Notes: a model not told the origin generated them from the sequence alone. Positions 15,884 to 24,593 are shown, counted from the first letter of the stretch. The stretch is 32,599 bases of DNA from Chloroflexota bacterium (GCA_019873685.1 JAIOAT010000043.1:1-32599); one strand, 5' to 3'. Program-made: numbers and translations.

Positions 15884-17161
15884 ATGGTCGGGCAACCTGC
15901 TACCTACCAGGCGCGTCGCCAGTCCTTACTTGCTACAGTCAGCTCCAGCAGCCTGATTCTGATCGATTCCGCCGGGACGGCGCCCAACCCGGTGCTCGCC
16001 GACCGCAACCTGTGCTACCTGACCGGCTATGCCGGGCGCGATGCGATCCTGCTGCTGGCGCCGGGCGGGATCATGGTCGAGCATGACGAGACGCGCGGCG
16101 GCCCGGAACTGGCGCGGGGGCGGCGCGTCTGCGAAATCCTGTTTGTCAGGGAGCAGGAAGCGCATCAGGCCTTTATGGATGGCCGGCAGGCCACATTTGA
16201 GGACATTAAGGCGCAAAGCGGCGTGGAACGGGTCTATCCGCTTTCCCGCCTGGACGCCATCCTCAGCCGGACGCTGATGGACGCTGAGCAACTCTGGATC
16301 AACGTTCCCGGTGCGCCGCCGCTGGATCGACCGCTGTCGCCGTACCTGGCGTATGTCAGCCGTCTGCGGGAGCGTTTCAGCTGGGTGCAGGTCAGGAATA
16401 TCGCCAGGCACATCCATAACCTGCGGTTTGTCAAAGACGCAGGGGAGATTGCGGCGTTACGGCAGGCGTTTGCCGCCCAGAGCGAGATTTTTGAGACCAT
16501 CATGCGCGCCCTCAAGCCCGGCGAGAATGAGTCGCTCGGCCAGGCGGTGCTGGAATACGAGGTCGGGCGGCGGGGCAAACGGTATCGCTCCATGGCTGCG
16601 GAAGCCTACGAGGCGGGCATCGTGGTTGCCAGCGGCCCCAACAGCCTGATCCCGCACTATATGGCTAACAGCCGCGATATTCAGGATGGCGATCTGGTGC
16701 TGATCGACGGCTGCATTAGCTATGACGGCTACTATGCGGATATCACGCGCACCTTCCCGGCCAACGGTCGCTTTACCCCCCGCCAGCGGGAAATCTACAG
16801 CATTGTGCTGGAGGCTCAGCAGGCGGCCTTTGAAGCGCTCAGGCCCGGCGCGACCATCCTGCAGGCTCACCGCGCTATCTACGATGTCTTCAAGCGCTAC
16901 GGGGTGGAGCAGTACAGCTATGGCAACTGCGGCCATTCGATCGGCCTGACCATTCACGACCCGCATGGCCGCTTTCAGGATGACCGCGAGCAGCCGCTGG
17001 AGCCGGGCGTCGTCCTGGTGATCGAGCCGTTCCTGATGATGCGCGACGACGGCTTCGGCGTGCGCATTGAGGACGGCGTGGTGATCACCGAGCACGGGCA
17101 CGAACTGCTGCCCGGCCCGGTCAAGGAGATCGCCGCTGTTGAGGCGCTCTGTCAGCGTTAG
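15884..17161 (+). CDS. pepP/pepQ-like: M24 family metallopeptidase, Xaa-Pro aminopeptidase/prolidase type
   Basis: 425 residues, cytoplasmic. The N-terminal creatinase/AMP_N-type domain (about 5-170) includes NLCYLTGY. The C-terminal pita-bread domain has all five metal ligands: Asp275 (LVLIDGCISY), Asp286 (GYYADITR), His351 (NCGHSIGL), Glu381 (VIEPF) and Glu396 (VRIEDGVV). The enzyme should remove an N-terminal residue ahead of proline or split X-Pro dipeptides using two Mn or Zn ions; sequence alone does not separate the two. ATG 15884 has AGGAGGAG ten bases upstream. It stands alone, divergent from the secreted-protein gene and convergent with GH127 across a shared hairpin. Its place inside a sugar locus may be chance, or may reflect use of proline- or hydroxyproline-rich glycoprotein. 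Confidence 0.92.
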   Translation: MVGQPATYQARRQSLLATVSSSSLILIDSAGTAPNPVLADRNLCYLTGYAGRDAILLLAPGGIMVEHDETRGGPELARGRRVCEILFVREQEAHQAFMDGRQATFEDIKAQSGVERVYPLSRLDAILSRTLMDAEQLWINVPGAPPLDRPLSPYLAYVSRLRERFSWVQVRNIARHIHNLRFVKDAGEIAALRQAFAAQSEIFETIMRALKPGENESLGQAVLEYEVGRRGKRYRSMAAEAYEAGIVVASGPNSLIPHYMANSRDIQDGDLVLIDGCISYDGYYADITRTFPANGRFTPRQREIYSIVLEAQQAAFEALRPGATILQAHRAIYDVFKRYGVEQYSYGNCGHSIGLTIHDPHGRFQDDREQPLEPGVVLVIEPFLMMRDDGFGVRIEDGVVITEHGHELLPGPVKEIAAVEALCQR

Positions 17162-17173
17162 CCTGGAACAATA

Positions 17174-17208
17174 CCAGGGCAGCCGGTGTGCATCGTCGGC
17201 TGCCCTGG
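17174..17208. terminator. Bidirectional hairpin between convergent M24 and GH127 genes
   Basis: A perfect 12-base stem, CCAGGGCAGCCG (17174-17185) with CGGCTGCCCTGG (17197-17208), has an 11-base loop. It lies 12 bases after one stop and 19 bases before the other. Neither side has a strong T run; the minus side reads TATTGTT. Confidence 0.7.
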
Positions 17209-17227
17209 CAGGTGTCCTATAAGGGCG

Positions 17228-19117
17228 CTAATCCATCGGCACCCAGACGCGCATCGGGCCGGTTCCCCGGTTGCCCCACTGGTGGTAGGGGACAAAGCGC
17301 AGTTCCACCGGCCGGCGCGGTAGGACGCTGGCGACATGATGCGGCAGGTAGAGCCGGTTCTCCCAGGCGCTCAGGTCCGGCAGGAAGCCGTACCCGCTGA
17401 TCAACACAGTGCCGCCCAGGAGGTCGGGGCGCGGCTCCACCTCAAAGGCCGTATTGGGGTCAAGCTGGGCCTGTAGCACATGAGCCGCTTCAGGCTGGTC
17501 GATCCCTTCCAGGCAGTACACCAGCGGCCCGCGCTCCAGGGCCAGCGCCCCGCGGCTGGATGACACGTACGGGTGGGCGCGCATGAGCCGGGGAGCCATC
17601 GGCAGCTCCAGCGTGATCACATCGCCGCTTTGCCAGCGCCGCGCCAGGAGCAGGTAGCTTTCCTCAAGGACGGCTTCGACGGGCTGGCCGTTCAGCTGCA
17701 CCCGGGGCGCACTGCACCAGTCCGGGACGCGGAGCCGCAGCCGCCAATCGCCGCTTCCGACGTCATCGACCGTGATCCTGACCGTGCCTTCCCAGGGGTA
17801 AGCCGTCTCCATCGTCAGGTGAACCGGCCCCACTTCCGGGATGTCGGCGGCGATGGCGGCTCCGGCGTACTGATGCACCTGCAGCTCTCCGACGCTGACC
17901 GTGACCAGGTAGCGGTTGAGCGAAGCGATCAGGCGCATGACATTGGGCGGGCAACAGGCGCACTGGAACCACGGCTGGCGGACATGCGCTTCCCGCACCA
18001 ACAGCGGGTTGACGTAGAAAAAGGTCCTACCATCCAGGGAAACGCCGCTCAGGAAACCGTTGTAAAGCGTGCGCTCGATCAGCGCGGCGTAGCGCGCTTC
18101 GCCGGTGACCCGCAACATGCGCCAGTTCCACATGATGCTGGCGATGGCCGCGCAGGTCTCGCAGTAGCCGGTGTCATCGGGGAGTTCGTAGGGTTCGCCA
18201 AAGGCTTCGTCGAAATGGCGTGCGCCGGCGCCGCCGGTGATGTACATCTTGTGGCTGGTGAAGTCATGCCATTGCCGGTGCAGGGCGTCCAGCAATGCCT
18301 GCTCGCCGGTCTCCAGGTAGAGATCGGCCATGCCGGAGGTCAGGTACATGGCGCGGACGGCGTGGCCTTCCACACGGTCGTTGTCACGCACGGGCACGCG
18401 ATCCTGATAGTACGACGGGCTGAAGTAAGCCCAGCCTTTCATCGTGTTCTTGCCGCGCTCGTTGATGAAAAATTCCGCCAGCGCCAGGTAGCGAATCTCG
18501 CCTGTCTCGCGGTACAGCTCGATCAGGGCCAGTTCTACGCCCTGATGGCCGGGAGCTTCCTCCCGCTTGCCCTTGCCAAATACGGTATCGATGTGGTCGG
18601 CGAAGCGACAGGCGATATCCAGCAGCCGCCGGCTGCCGGTGGCGCGGTGATGAGCTACGGCGGCTTCGAACAGGTGCCCGGCGCAGTATAGCTCATGATC
18701 ATGCGCTTCGTTCGTCCAGCGGTTTTCCGGCTTGAATTTGATCTGGTAGTAGCTGTTGATGTAGCCGTCTTCCATCTGAGCGGCGGCGATGAGATCGATC
18801 GCGGCGTCGACCTGCTGGCGGAGGGCTGGATCGTCCGCTTTGGCCAGTTCGTAGGAGGCCGCCTCCAGCCACTTGTAGACGTCTGAATCCTGAAAGCGCA
18901 TGCCCCGATGTTCGCCGGATTTCATCCCGGCGGCGATGCGCAAGTTATCCAGCGCCCCGGATTCCTCCAGCATGGCAAAGCCATGGGGCAGGCTGTTGTG
19001 GCGGTTGACAGCCTGCTTGTCCTTCCAGAATCCGGCCTGGATATCCACGGCGGTCAGGGGCAGCGCGTGCAGGCGCTCAAAGTGACTCACATGCATTTGA
19101 CCGGGTAGGGTGACCAT
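17228..19117 (-). CDS. GH127 family beta-L-arabinofuranosidase
   Basis: 629 residues, no signal peptide, therefore intracellular. It shows the HypBA1-type active site: GYCETCA with Glu320 and Cys322, and CACCPPN with Cys388 and Cys389, the zinc-binding Glu-Cys-Cys-Cys set in which Cys388 corresponds to the nucleophile. Glu304 in FDEAF sits 16 residues before Glu320, exactly the spacing of the acid/base Glu322 to Glu338 in HypBA1. An alpha/alpha barrel (YINSYY, ELYCAGHLFEAA, NDRVEGHAVRAMYL) precedes beta-sandwich domains. The family releases L-arabinofuranose from beta-linked arabino-oligosaccharides, including those on plant hydroxyproline. I prefer ATG 19117 (AAGGA eight bases upstream) over ATG 19126, which abuts the ribosome site. 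It lies downstream of, and on the same strand as, the AraC gene. Confidence 0.92.
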   Translation of the reverse strand: MVTLPGQMHVSHFERLHALPLTAVDIQAGFWKDKQAVNRHNSLPHGFAMLEESGALDNLRIAAGMKSGEHRGMRFQDSDVYKWLEAASYELAKADDPALRQQVDAAIDLIAAAQMEDGYINSYYQIKFKPENRWTNEAHDHELYCAGHLFEAAVAHHRATGSRRLLDIACRFADHIDTVFGKGKREEAPGHQGVELALIELYRETGEIRYLALAEFFINERGKNTMKGWAYFSPSYYQDRVPVRDNDRVEGHAVRAMYLTSGMADLYLETGEQALLDALHRQWHDFTSHKMYITGGAGARHFDEAFGEPYELPDDTGYCETCAAIASIMWNWRMLRVTGEARYAALIERTLYNGFLSGVSLDGRTFFYVNPLLVREAHVRQPWFQCACCPPNVMRLIASLNRYLVTVSVGELQVHQYAGAAIAADIPEVGPVHLTMETAYPWEGTVRITVDDVGSGDWRLRLRVPDWCSAPRVQLNGQPVEAVLEESYLLLARRWQSGDVITLELPMAPRLMRAHPYVSSSRGALALERGPLVYCLEGIDQPEAAHVLQAQLDPNTAFEVEPRPDLLGGTVLISGYGFLPDLSAWENRLYLPHHVASVLPRRPVELRFVPYHQWGNRGTGPMRVWVPMD

Positions 19118-19153
19118 GTACCTCATCCTTCACGAATAGAGGCAACTACGATT

Positions 19154-19159
19154 ACTATA
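19154..19159 (-). promoter_or_regulatory. Possible activator-dependent -10 box for GH127
   Basis: TATAGT on the minus strand lies about 37 bases upstream of the GH127 start. No acceptable -35 box is found 16-18 bases further up, as often seen at promoters that need an AraC-type activator. Confidence 0.3.
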
Positions 19160-19242
19160 CAGGCAAGATTGCAGCCATGACTACGGGGCAACCGCGCACA
19201 ATTTCAGCACTAATCCGACTTGAGGTTGGCGAGACGAATCAC

Positions 19243-19265
19243 CCGGTCAGCCGGGCGGCTGCCGG
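19243..19265 (-). terminator. Hairpin after the AraC gene
   Basis: On the minus strand CCGG-CAGCC and GGCTG-a-CCGG pair with one bulged base around a four-base loop, 27 bases beyond the AraC stop. There is no T run, so partial termination or processing is as likely as full stop. Confidence 0.4.
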
Positions 19266-19291
19266 AGAGCGTAAGCGCCGCCGGGGGGGGC

Positions 19292-20116
19292 CTACTGGGT
19301 ATTGACGTGCATGTGGGCGTACTGTTTGCGGTAAGCCCGCGGGGTGCTGTGCATCAACCGCTGGAAGACGCGCCGGAAGTAGTTGGTATCGGTGTAGCCG
19401 CAGGCCTTGGCAATCTCCTCGACGATCATGTCTGTGTCGAGCAGGTAGCGGCAGGCGACTTTGATCCGGCGGCGGTGGATCGCTTCCGTCAGCGTGCAGC
19501 CGTAGGTCTTGCGGTAGACGCGGCCCAGATAGTCGGCGTTGTAGCCGAGCGCCCTGGCCACATCGCCGGCGGTGATCGGCTGGTCGTAGTTGAGCCGGAC
19601 GAAGGTATGGGCGCGGGTGGCCAGCAGACTGGTCGAGTCGGAATTCTCCTTGCCGGGGCTGGTGTGGCGGGCCACTTCCAGCAGCATCAGCATGGTCAGC
19701 CAGTTCGCCTGGCTCTGCTGCAGATGGCCGGTTTCCTGCTCATCCAGGAAGTACCGGAAGAGGTACTCCAGCCGATCCGGGCGCTCCACCTGCTTGACCT
19801 GGGGAATCTCAAAGACGGCGTCAGCCGTCTCGGGGCAGGGGAAATCCGGCGTGATTTCGAAGTGAATCCAGTAAAACTCCAGGTTGGGCGGCATATCCCC
19901 AACGCTGCCGTGGCGTTTCCGCGGTTGCAGGTGCAGGGTCTGGCCTTCGGAGAGGGAAAAGACGCGGTCGTCTTCCCACATCTCCAGCGTGCCACGCTTG
20001 ATGAAGATCAGTTCGTGGGAGAAGATGACGCGGGTGGGGTGCTTGCCATTGCCGCGTGAAATGAACAGCCCGGCGTTTTGCGCCCTGATGGGGCAACTCC
20101 TGCTCAGCCGCAGCAT
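19292..20116 (-). CDS. AraC family transcriptional regulator
   Basis: 274 residues. The N-terminal half is a cupin-like sugar-sensing domain (LIFIKRGTLEMWEDD, LHLQPRKRHG, YWIHFEI). The C-terminal 100 residues hold two helix-turn-helix units of the AraC/XylS type: ITAGDVARALGYNADYLGRV, and IVEEIAKACGYTDTNYFRRV followed by the typical STPRAYRKQY. ATG 20116 follows GGAGG by six bases. It sits upstream of GH127 on the same strand and divergently from the sugar importer, so it most likely activates one or both in response to an arabinose-containing sugar. Its own promoter is close to consensus, suggesting steady synthesis. The family is certain; targets and effector are inferred from position. Confidence 0.93.
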   Translation of the reverse strand: MLRLSRSCPIRAQNAGLFISRGNGKHPTRVIFSHELIFIKRGTLEMWEDDRVFSLSEGQTLHLQPRKRHGSVGDMPPNLEFYWIHFEITPDFPCPETADAVFEIPQVKQVERPDRLEYLFRYFLDEQETGHLQQSQANWLTMLMLLEVARHTSPGKENSDSTSLLATRAHTFVRLNYDQPITAGDVARALGYNADYLGRVYRKTYGCTLTEAIHRRRIKVACRYLLDTDMIVEEIAKACGYTDTNYFRRVFQRLMHSTPRAYRKQYAHMHVNTQ

Positions 20117-20154
20117 ATCCCCCCTCCGGGGCCTAAAGTCGGTTTTGTGCTGAT

Positions 20155-20183
20155 ATTATACGTATTCGCTTGTAGTCAGGCAA
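20155..20183 (-). promoter_or_regulatory. Vegetative-type promoter of the AraC gene
   Basis: Read on the minus strand: TTGCCT (20183-20178), exactly 17 bases, then TATAAT (20160-20155). The predicted start is about 30 bases before the ATG at 20116. Confidence 0.8.
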
Positions 20184-20238
20184 TTGAAAGCTCCCTAGAA
20201 TGATCATTGGGGGAAGGTCGCAATTGACATTGAGGGCC

Positions 20239-20265
20239 ATGCCTGCTGCCTGTGCAGGCAGGGCA
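20239..20265. promoter_or_regulatory. Dyad symmetry, possible operator or leader hairpin
   Basis: TGCCTGTGCAGGCA (20247-20260) is a perfect inverted repeat. The symmetry extends outward as ATGCC (from 20239) and GGCAT (to 20265) with small mismatches. It begins ten bases after the TTGACA at 20224-20229. Confidence 0.45.
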
Positions 20266-20588
20266 TCAGCGTCTATCCTGGCGGCGATTCTGCGGTCAGG
20301 GTCCTGAGTCTTCCCCAGTCGGTGGCTGTTCAGGCGTCTATCCGTCGCTGTTGCATGCCAGAGAAGGCGTTTGTGGATAGGCTCCTGGTTGGTTTTTGGG
20401 GGGCGTCTGCCTGCCCCCACGGTGAAGGGAAAAGCGGCAGTGACAGCCACAGGACACTGCATCCCGCTTCAGGGCAGCCTTCCGGGGCGAATCTGGCGCG
20501 TGCGGCAACCGGCACGCTTTCCGGCCTGGCGGCTGGCAGTCAGGCCGGGCGTCCCCGTTCATGAATTCCCCGGTGTGTGGTGTGAAAC

Positions 20589-20607
20589 GTGCATCACCGT
20601 GATGCAC
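20589..20607. promoter_or_regulatory. Perfect dyad upstream of the binding-protein gene
   Basis: GTGCATCA (20589-20596), CCG, TGATGCAC (20600-20607): eight-base arms without mismatch, about 70 bases before the start codon at 20679. It could be a repressor operator or an RNA hairpin in the leader. Confidence 0.45.
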
Positions 20608-20678
20608 AGAGCGCGTGCCCTGCCCGGCACGCATCCGTCCGGTTTCAGCGCACCTAGCATGAGTTAAGGAGAAGAGGG

Positions 20679-22064
20679 ATGGCCAGGACAAGATTGTCTC
20701 GTCGCGACTTCATCAAGCTGATGGGGATTTCGGCGGCGTCGGCGGCAGCCGGGACGCAGTTCTTCAGGGGCAGCCCGGCCTTTGCGGCGCCCAATCGGCA
20801 AGGCCCTACCACGATCACCTTCATGGGGTGGGGCGACGTCGCGGAAGACGAAGGGGTACGGGCCGCTATCGCGGTGTTCGAGGCGGAGCAGGACGAAGTC
20901 CGCGTCACCTGGATGCACACGCCGGACAACTACAACGAGAAGTTGCTGGCGAATGTCGCTGCCGGGACGCCGCCGGATACCGCTTTCATCAGCCAGTCGC
21001 AGTTCCGGACGCTGGTGCATGATGGCCTGACCACCGACATCACCGACTATGTCATGAGCGATCCGCTGCTGAGCCAGGAAGATTACTTCGTTCAGCCGCA
21101 GGAGACGCAACGCTGCACCGACGAAAACGGTCGCTGGCACGGGATTGGCTCCACCTGGACGGCCAATCACCTGTTCATTAACAAAGACCTTTTTGAGGAA
21201 GCGGGCATCGAACCCCCTGATTTTGATGACGACAAGATCTGGGACTGGGATACCTTCCTGGAAGCTGCACGCTTGCTGACCAAAGATGCCAATGGCCGCC
21301 ACCCCGGCGACGCTGGCTTTGATGTTGACAATGTAGTCCAGTGGGGCTTCTACTACGACACGAGCTGGTGGATGACCTTTGACCAGCTGGCCAAGGTCAA
21401 CGGCGGCGCACTCTCGGATGGTCAGCTGCTGACGCTGGACACCCCGGAGGCGCTGGCTGGCATCCAGGCTTTCGCCGACCTGATCCATGTCCATCACGTC
21501 ATGCCGCAGGCGGTGTTCTTCAACGAACTGGGCATGAGCGCCACGCAGATGCTCGATACCCGTCGTCTGGCGATGGTGCTGGATGGCTCGTGGGCGCTGT
21601 CCTACATGTATGTTGTGCCTTCGCTGGGTGTGGGGCCGGTGCCGGTGCTCAGCCCCAACGGACAGGCTTCCGGCCAGGGGCACCTGCATTGCATCCTCAA
21701 GGGCAGCCAGAAGGTTGAAGCGGCCTGGAAGTGGCTGCGCTTCCTGGCGACGCCGTTCTATCAGACCCATTTCTGCAAGCTGGGCCTGTGGATCCCCAAC
21801 CAGACTGCCATGCTGACGGAAGAGGGCATGGACGAATGGATCACCGAGGGCATGCACCCGGCCAACTACCGCAAGTTTGTGTCCGAGTACATCCCCAAGC
21901 ACATGAGTCCGACCCTGGTGCCGGCGGGCTTCCCGCGCGCGCAGTCGATCTTCTATCCGGCGCTGGAGCGGGTCATGAATGGCGAAGGGCCAGCCGCCGA
22001 ACTGATCCCGCCCGCTGTTGCGGAAGCGAACGCCGTCCTGACCGCGGAGTACATCAACGCCTAG
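20679..22064 (+). CDS. Family 1 extracellular sugar-binding protein of a CUT1 ABC importer, Tat-exported
   Basis: 461 residues. The N-terminus carries a twin-arginine signal (SRRDFIKLMG), then a weakly hydrophobic alanine-rich stretch and a cut site near AFAAP, so it is exported folded. The mature protein has the SBP_bac_1 layout: ITFMGWGD start, a LLANVAAGTPPDTAFIS helix-strand unit, W-x-x-N-H-L-F-I-N-K-D-L-F for the hinge, and repeated aromatic residues (WDWDTF, YYDTSWWMTF) suited to sugar stacking. No lipobox is seen. ATG 20679 has AAGGAG seven bases upstream. It leads an operon with two permease genes and is divergent from the AraC regulator. The ligand is not readable; arabinose-containing oligosaccharides are the favoured guess from context. 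Confidence 0.92.
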   Translation: MARTRLSRRDFIKLMGISAASAAAGTQFFRGSPAFAAPNRQGPTTITFMGWGDVAEDEGVRAAIAVFEAEQDEVRVTWMHTPDNYNEKLLANVAAGTPPDTAFISQSQFRTLVHDGLTTDITDYVMSDPLLSQEDYFVQPQETQRCTDENGRWHGIGSTWTANHLFINKDLFEEAGIEPPDFDDDKIWDWDTFLEAARLLTKDANGRHPGDAGFDVDNVVQWGFYYDTSWWMTFDQLAKVNGGALSDGQLLTLDTPEALAGIQAFADLIHVHHVMPQAVFFNELGMSATQMLDTRRLAMVLDGSWALSYMYVVPSLGVGPVPVLSPNGQASGQGHLHCILKGSQKVEAAWKWLRFLATPFYQTHFCKLGLWIPNQTAMLTEEGMDEWITEGMHPANYRKFVSEYIPKHMSPTLVPAGFPRAQSIFYPALERVMNGEGPAAELIPPAVAEANAVLTAEYINA

Positions 22065-22085
22065 CGGCAGTGTGACAGAAGCAAC

Positions 22086-22124
22086 GGGGAAGAAGCGGGC
22101 CTGCAGTTCCGCCCCTTCTTCCCC
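22086..22124 (+). terminator. Intra-operon hairpin between binding protein and permease genes
   Basis: GGGGAAGAAG (22086-22095) pairs perfectly with CTTCTTCCCC (22115-22124), followed only by CTCTTGTTG. It lies 21 bases after the binding-protein stop. Such hairpins commonly leave more binding protein than permease by stabilising or ending the transcript. Confidence 0.65.
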
Positions 22125-22157
22125 CTCTTGTTGGCCTTATAGCCAGGAATACCCACT

Positions 22158-23108
22158 ATGACTGCGACCCGTTCTATGGCATCGAACGCCGGAGGCAGGC
22201 CAGCTGGTGGCTTCGGGTGGCTCCAGAATCTGACCCTTTCCCAGCGGCGGACAATCACCGGCTACCTGTTCATTTCGCCGTTCATCCTGGGGTTCTTCCT
22301 GTTCTTCATCCTTCCGGCGCTGACAGCGGTGTATCTGGTTTTCACCCGCTGGAACCTGATCGCCGAGCCGCAGTTCGTAGGGTTGAAGAACTTTGAAGAC
22401 CTGGCCAAAGACGCCCTGTTCTGGCAATCGCTCAAGGTCACCTCGATCTACACGTTTGCCTCCGTGCCGCTGGGGCTGACGATGAGCTTTCTGCTGGCGC
22501 TGCTGATCAACACCAAGATTCGCGGCATCGCCTTCTTCCGGACGGTTTACTACCTGCCCAGCATTGTCCCGGCGGTCGCCAACGCTGTGCTGTGGGCCTG
22601 GATCTTCAATACCGAGTTCGGGCTGCTGAATGTCGTCCTCCGGGCGATCGGCCTGACCAAGGTCAAGTGGCTGCAGGAGCCGAGCTGGGCGCTGGTGGCG
22701 ATGATCGTCATGAGCCTGTGGGGCGTAGGCAGCTCCATGATCGTTTTTCTGGCCGGCCTGCAGGGCATCCCGGATATCTACTACGAAGCCGCCGAGATTG
22801 ACGGGGCCGGGCGCTGGCAAAAACTGCGTTACATCACCATCCCGGTGATGTCGCCGGTGATCTTCTTCAACCTGATCATGGGGATCATCGGCTCGTTCCA
22901 GGTGTTCACCGCCGGTTTCCTGATCACGGATGGCGGCCCGCAGAACGGCACGCTGTTCCTGGTGCTATACATTTACCGCAACGCCTTTGAGTACCTGAAC
23001 ATGGGGTACGCTGCCGTGCTGTCCTGGGTGTTGTTTGGCATCATCGCCATCTTCACCTTCCTGGTCTTCAAGTACTACGGCAGCCAGGTCTACTACGAGA
23101 ATGTATGA
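22158..23108 (+). CDS. CUT1 sugar ABC importer permease, MalF/UgpA type
   Basis: 316 residues with six predicted membrane segments. The first begins [21 protein letters not shown] and the last ends at LVFKYYGS. The cytoplasmic EAA loop, [20 protein letters not shown], lies about residues 211-230 and is the docking site for the ATPase. The segment [19 protein letters not shown] is typical of sugar permeases of this type. ATG 22158 has AGGAA eight bases upstream. It partners the next gene as a heterodimer in the membrane. The ABC ATPase is not encoded nearby. Confidence 0.93.
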   Translation: MTATRSMASNAGGRPAGGFGWLQNLTLSQRRTITGYLFISPFILGFFLFFILPALTAVYLVFTRWNLIAEPQFVGLKNFEDLAKDALFWQSLKVTSIYTFASVPLGLTMSFLLALLINTKIRGIAFFRTVYYLPSIVPAVANAVLWAWIFNTEFGLLNVVLRAIGLTKVKWLQEPSWALVAMIVMSLWGVGSSMIVFLAGLQGIPDIYYEAAEIDGAGRWQKLRYITIPVMSPVIFFNLIMGIIGSFQVFTAGFLITDGGPQNGTLFLVLYIYRNAFEYLNMGYAAVLSWVLFGIIAIFTFLVFKYYGSQVYYENV

Positions 23109-23109
23109 C

Positions 23110-24006
23110 ATGGGAAGCAGCATGAGCACAACGATCTCCACCCGGACGGCGCAGACCCAATTCAGGGAGAAGTACCTCACCATCGATTTCATCTGGCGGC
23201 TGGCCACGATCGCGATCCTGATCGTGATCGCGGTGGTGATGTTCATGCCGTTTGTCTGGCTGGTGAGCAGCTCGCTCAAGCAGCAGCACCAGATCTTCCA
23301 GTACCCGCCGCAGTGGATCCCCAGCCCGGTACAGTGGGACAACTATGTCAACGCGCTGACCTACAAACCATTCCATCTCTACCTGCGCAACAGCCTGCTG
23401 ATCATCATCCTGAATGAGATCGCCACGCTGGGGACGGCCTCGCTGTGCGCCTATGGCTTCGCCCGGCTGCGCTTTCCGGGGCGTGATTTCTGGTTTGCCA
23501 TTGTCATCGGCACGATGATCATGCCGTACGTGGTGCTGGTCGTGCCGACCTTCATCCTGTTTTCGCGCCTGGGCTGGGTAGATACCTTCCTGCCGTTGAC
23601 CGTCCCGCAGTTCTTCGGTGGGGGGTCGTTTTACATCTTCCTGCTGCGCCAGTTCTTCCGCACCATCCCGGAGGAGCTTTCCGATGCCGCCCGTATCGAC
23701 GGGGCTGGCGAGTTTGAGATCTTCTGGCGGATCATGTTGCCGCTGGCCAAGCCGCCGCTGATCACGGTGGGCATCTTCACCTTCCTGGGATCGTGGAATG
23801 ATTTCTTCGGCCCGTTGATCTACCTCAACTCGCCGGACAAGTTCACGGTAGCGGTTGGGTTGGCCACCTTCCGCAGCGTGCTGGCGACCCGCTGGGAGCT
23901 GCTCATGGCGGCCTCCACAGCCATGATCGTCCCGGTGATCATCCTGTTCTTCTTCGCCCAGCGTTACTTTATCAAGGGCATCGTCATGACCGGGTTGAAG
24001 GGGTAG
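23110..24006 (+). CDS. CUT1 sugar ABC importer permease, MalG/UgpE type
   Basis: 298 residues with six membrane segments, the first near [13 protein letters not shown], a marker of the MalG-type subunit. The EAA loop reads [20 protein letters not shown], and the C-terminus ends [15 protein letters not shown], the usual MalG-type tail. Starts at 23101, 23110 and 23122 are all in frame; I prefer 23110, one base after the preceding stop, with weak GAGAA upstream. ATG 23101 would overlap the upstream gene by eight bases. The operon ends here with a hairpin 59 bases on. A shared MsiK-like ATPase encoded elsewhere presumably energises the importer. Confidence 0.92.
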   Translation: MGSSMSTTISTRTAQTQFREKYLTIDFIWRLATIAILIVIAVVMFMPFVWLVSSSLKQQHQIFQYPPQWIPSPVQWDNYVNALTYKPFHLYLRNSLLIIILNEIATLGTASLCAYGFARLRFPGRDFWFAIVIGTMIMPYVVLVVPTFILFSRLGWVDTFLPLTVPQFFGGGSFYIFLLRQFFRTIPEELSDAARIDGAGEFEIFWRIMLPLAKPPLITVGIFTFLGSWNDFFGPLIYLNSPDKFTVAVGLATFRSVLATRWELLMAASTAMIVPVIILFFFAQRYFIKGIVMTGLKG

Positions 24007-24064
24007 ACGGGACGCTGCGGCGCAAAGACTGCGCCCCGGTTGAAGAAGCTGAGGTATGGCACAG

Positions 24065-24098
24065 GCTGCCATATGCCCTGTGGGGGCAAGATGGCAGC
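24065..24098 (+). terminator. Nested hairpin after the importer operon
   Basis: GCTGCCAT (24065-24072) pairs with ATGGCAGC (24091-24098), and inside it TGCCC (24074-24078) pairs with GGGCA (24084-24088). The trailing sequence CGCTATCTTTGC is only weakly T-rich. Confidence 0.5.
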
Positions 24099-24144
24099 GC
24101 TATCTTTGCTGGTACGGGAAGATGGGTGATCCGTCCGGATGGCG

Positions 24145-24576
24145 TTACCCGCGCAGGGTCATCAGGTAAGCGATCAGATCGCTGAGGTCCTGCGGGGAAA
24201 GATAGGCGGCGTACCCGGTGAACATGCTGACGTGATAGCCGGGGATAACATGGCTGGCAGGATGGAGGATGCTTTCCTCAAGGTATTGTGCCGCAGCCAT
24301 GCCGGGGATGCGCTCCGCAGCATGGACGGCGATCCCGGCCAGATTTGGCGCCAGGCTGAAGCCCGCGCTGCCTGCAGCCACCTGATGACAGGCCGAACAG
24401 GGCGGCGCACCTTCCACGCCGATCCGGAATACCTGCTCGCCATGCACCGGATCACCCTCCACTGCTGGAGCTGGTCTGATCCCCAGACGCGCCAGGAAAG
24501 CGTTCACCCCGGAGCATCCCGTCAGGGCCAGTATAGTCAGTAACGCAGTGGCAATTAGGCGTCTGGAGAACATCAT
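24145..24576 (-). CDS. c-type cytochrome lipoprotein, single haem
   Basis: About 143 residues. The N-terminus is a lipoprotein signal peptide: two Arg, LIATALLTILAL, then the lipobox LTGC, so the mature Cys is lipid-anchored on the outer face. The haem site is CSACH near residue 62, and HVSMFTGYAAYLS near the C-terminus offers the distal Met. The closing helix DLSDLIAYLMTLRG is the usual class I cytochrome c ending. Three ATG codons in a row (24579, 24576, 24573) follow AGAGG; spacing favours 24576. It lies 75 bases downstream of the propeller gene on the same strand, with a strong hairpin between. Role: electron carrier outside the membrane; partner unknown. Confidence 0.88.
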   Translation of the reverse strand: MMFSRRLIATALLTILALTGCSGVNAFLARLGIRPAPAVEGDPVHGEQVFRIGVEGAPPCSACHQVAAGSAGFSLAPNLAGIAVHAAERIPGMAAAQYLEESILHPASHVIPGYHVSMFTGYAAYLSPQDLSDLIAYLMTLRG

Positions 24577-24593
24577 CATTGGCCTCTGAACAT

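Larger units (their letters stand above)
20184..20678. other. Long non-coding leader region upstream of the sugar importer
   Basis: About 500 bases without a convincing gene; the short open frames here have no ribosome site matching their start and no recognisable protein pattern. A perfect TTGACA lies at 20224-20229 but has no matching -10 box at 16-18 bases. Two strong dyads (20239-20265 and 20589-20607) are listed separately. The importer promoter must lie here but cannot be fixed by eye. Confidence 0.5.

Noticed and set aside
19178-20178. GTAGTCA seven-base match near both the AraC and GH127 promoters as AraC half-sites
   Set aside because: Only two short matches with different spacing and orientation relative to the genes; expected by chance too often.
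20322-20667. Two overlapping open frames of 80-98 codons in the importer leader
   Set aside because: No matching ribosome sites, no recognisable protein pattern, Gly/Ala/Arg-rich translation typical of non-coding GC-rich DNA.
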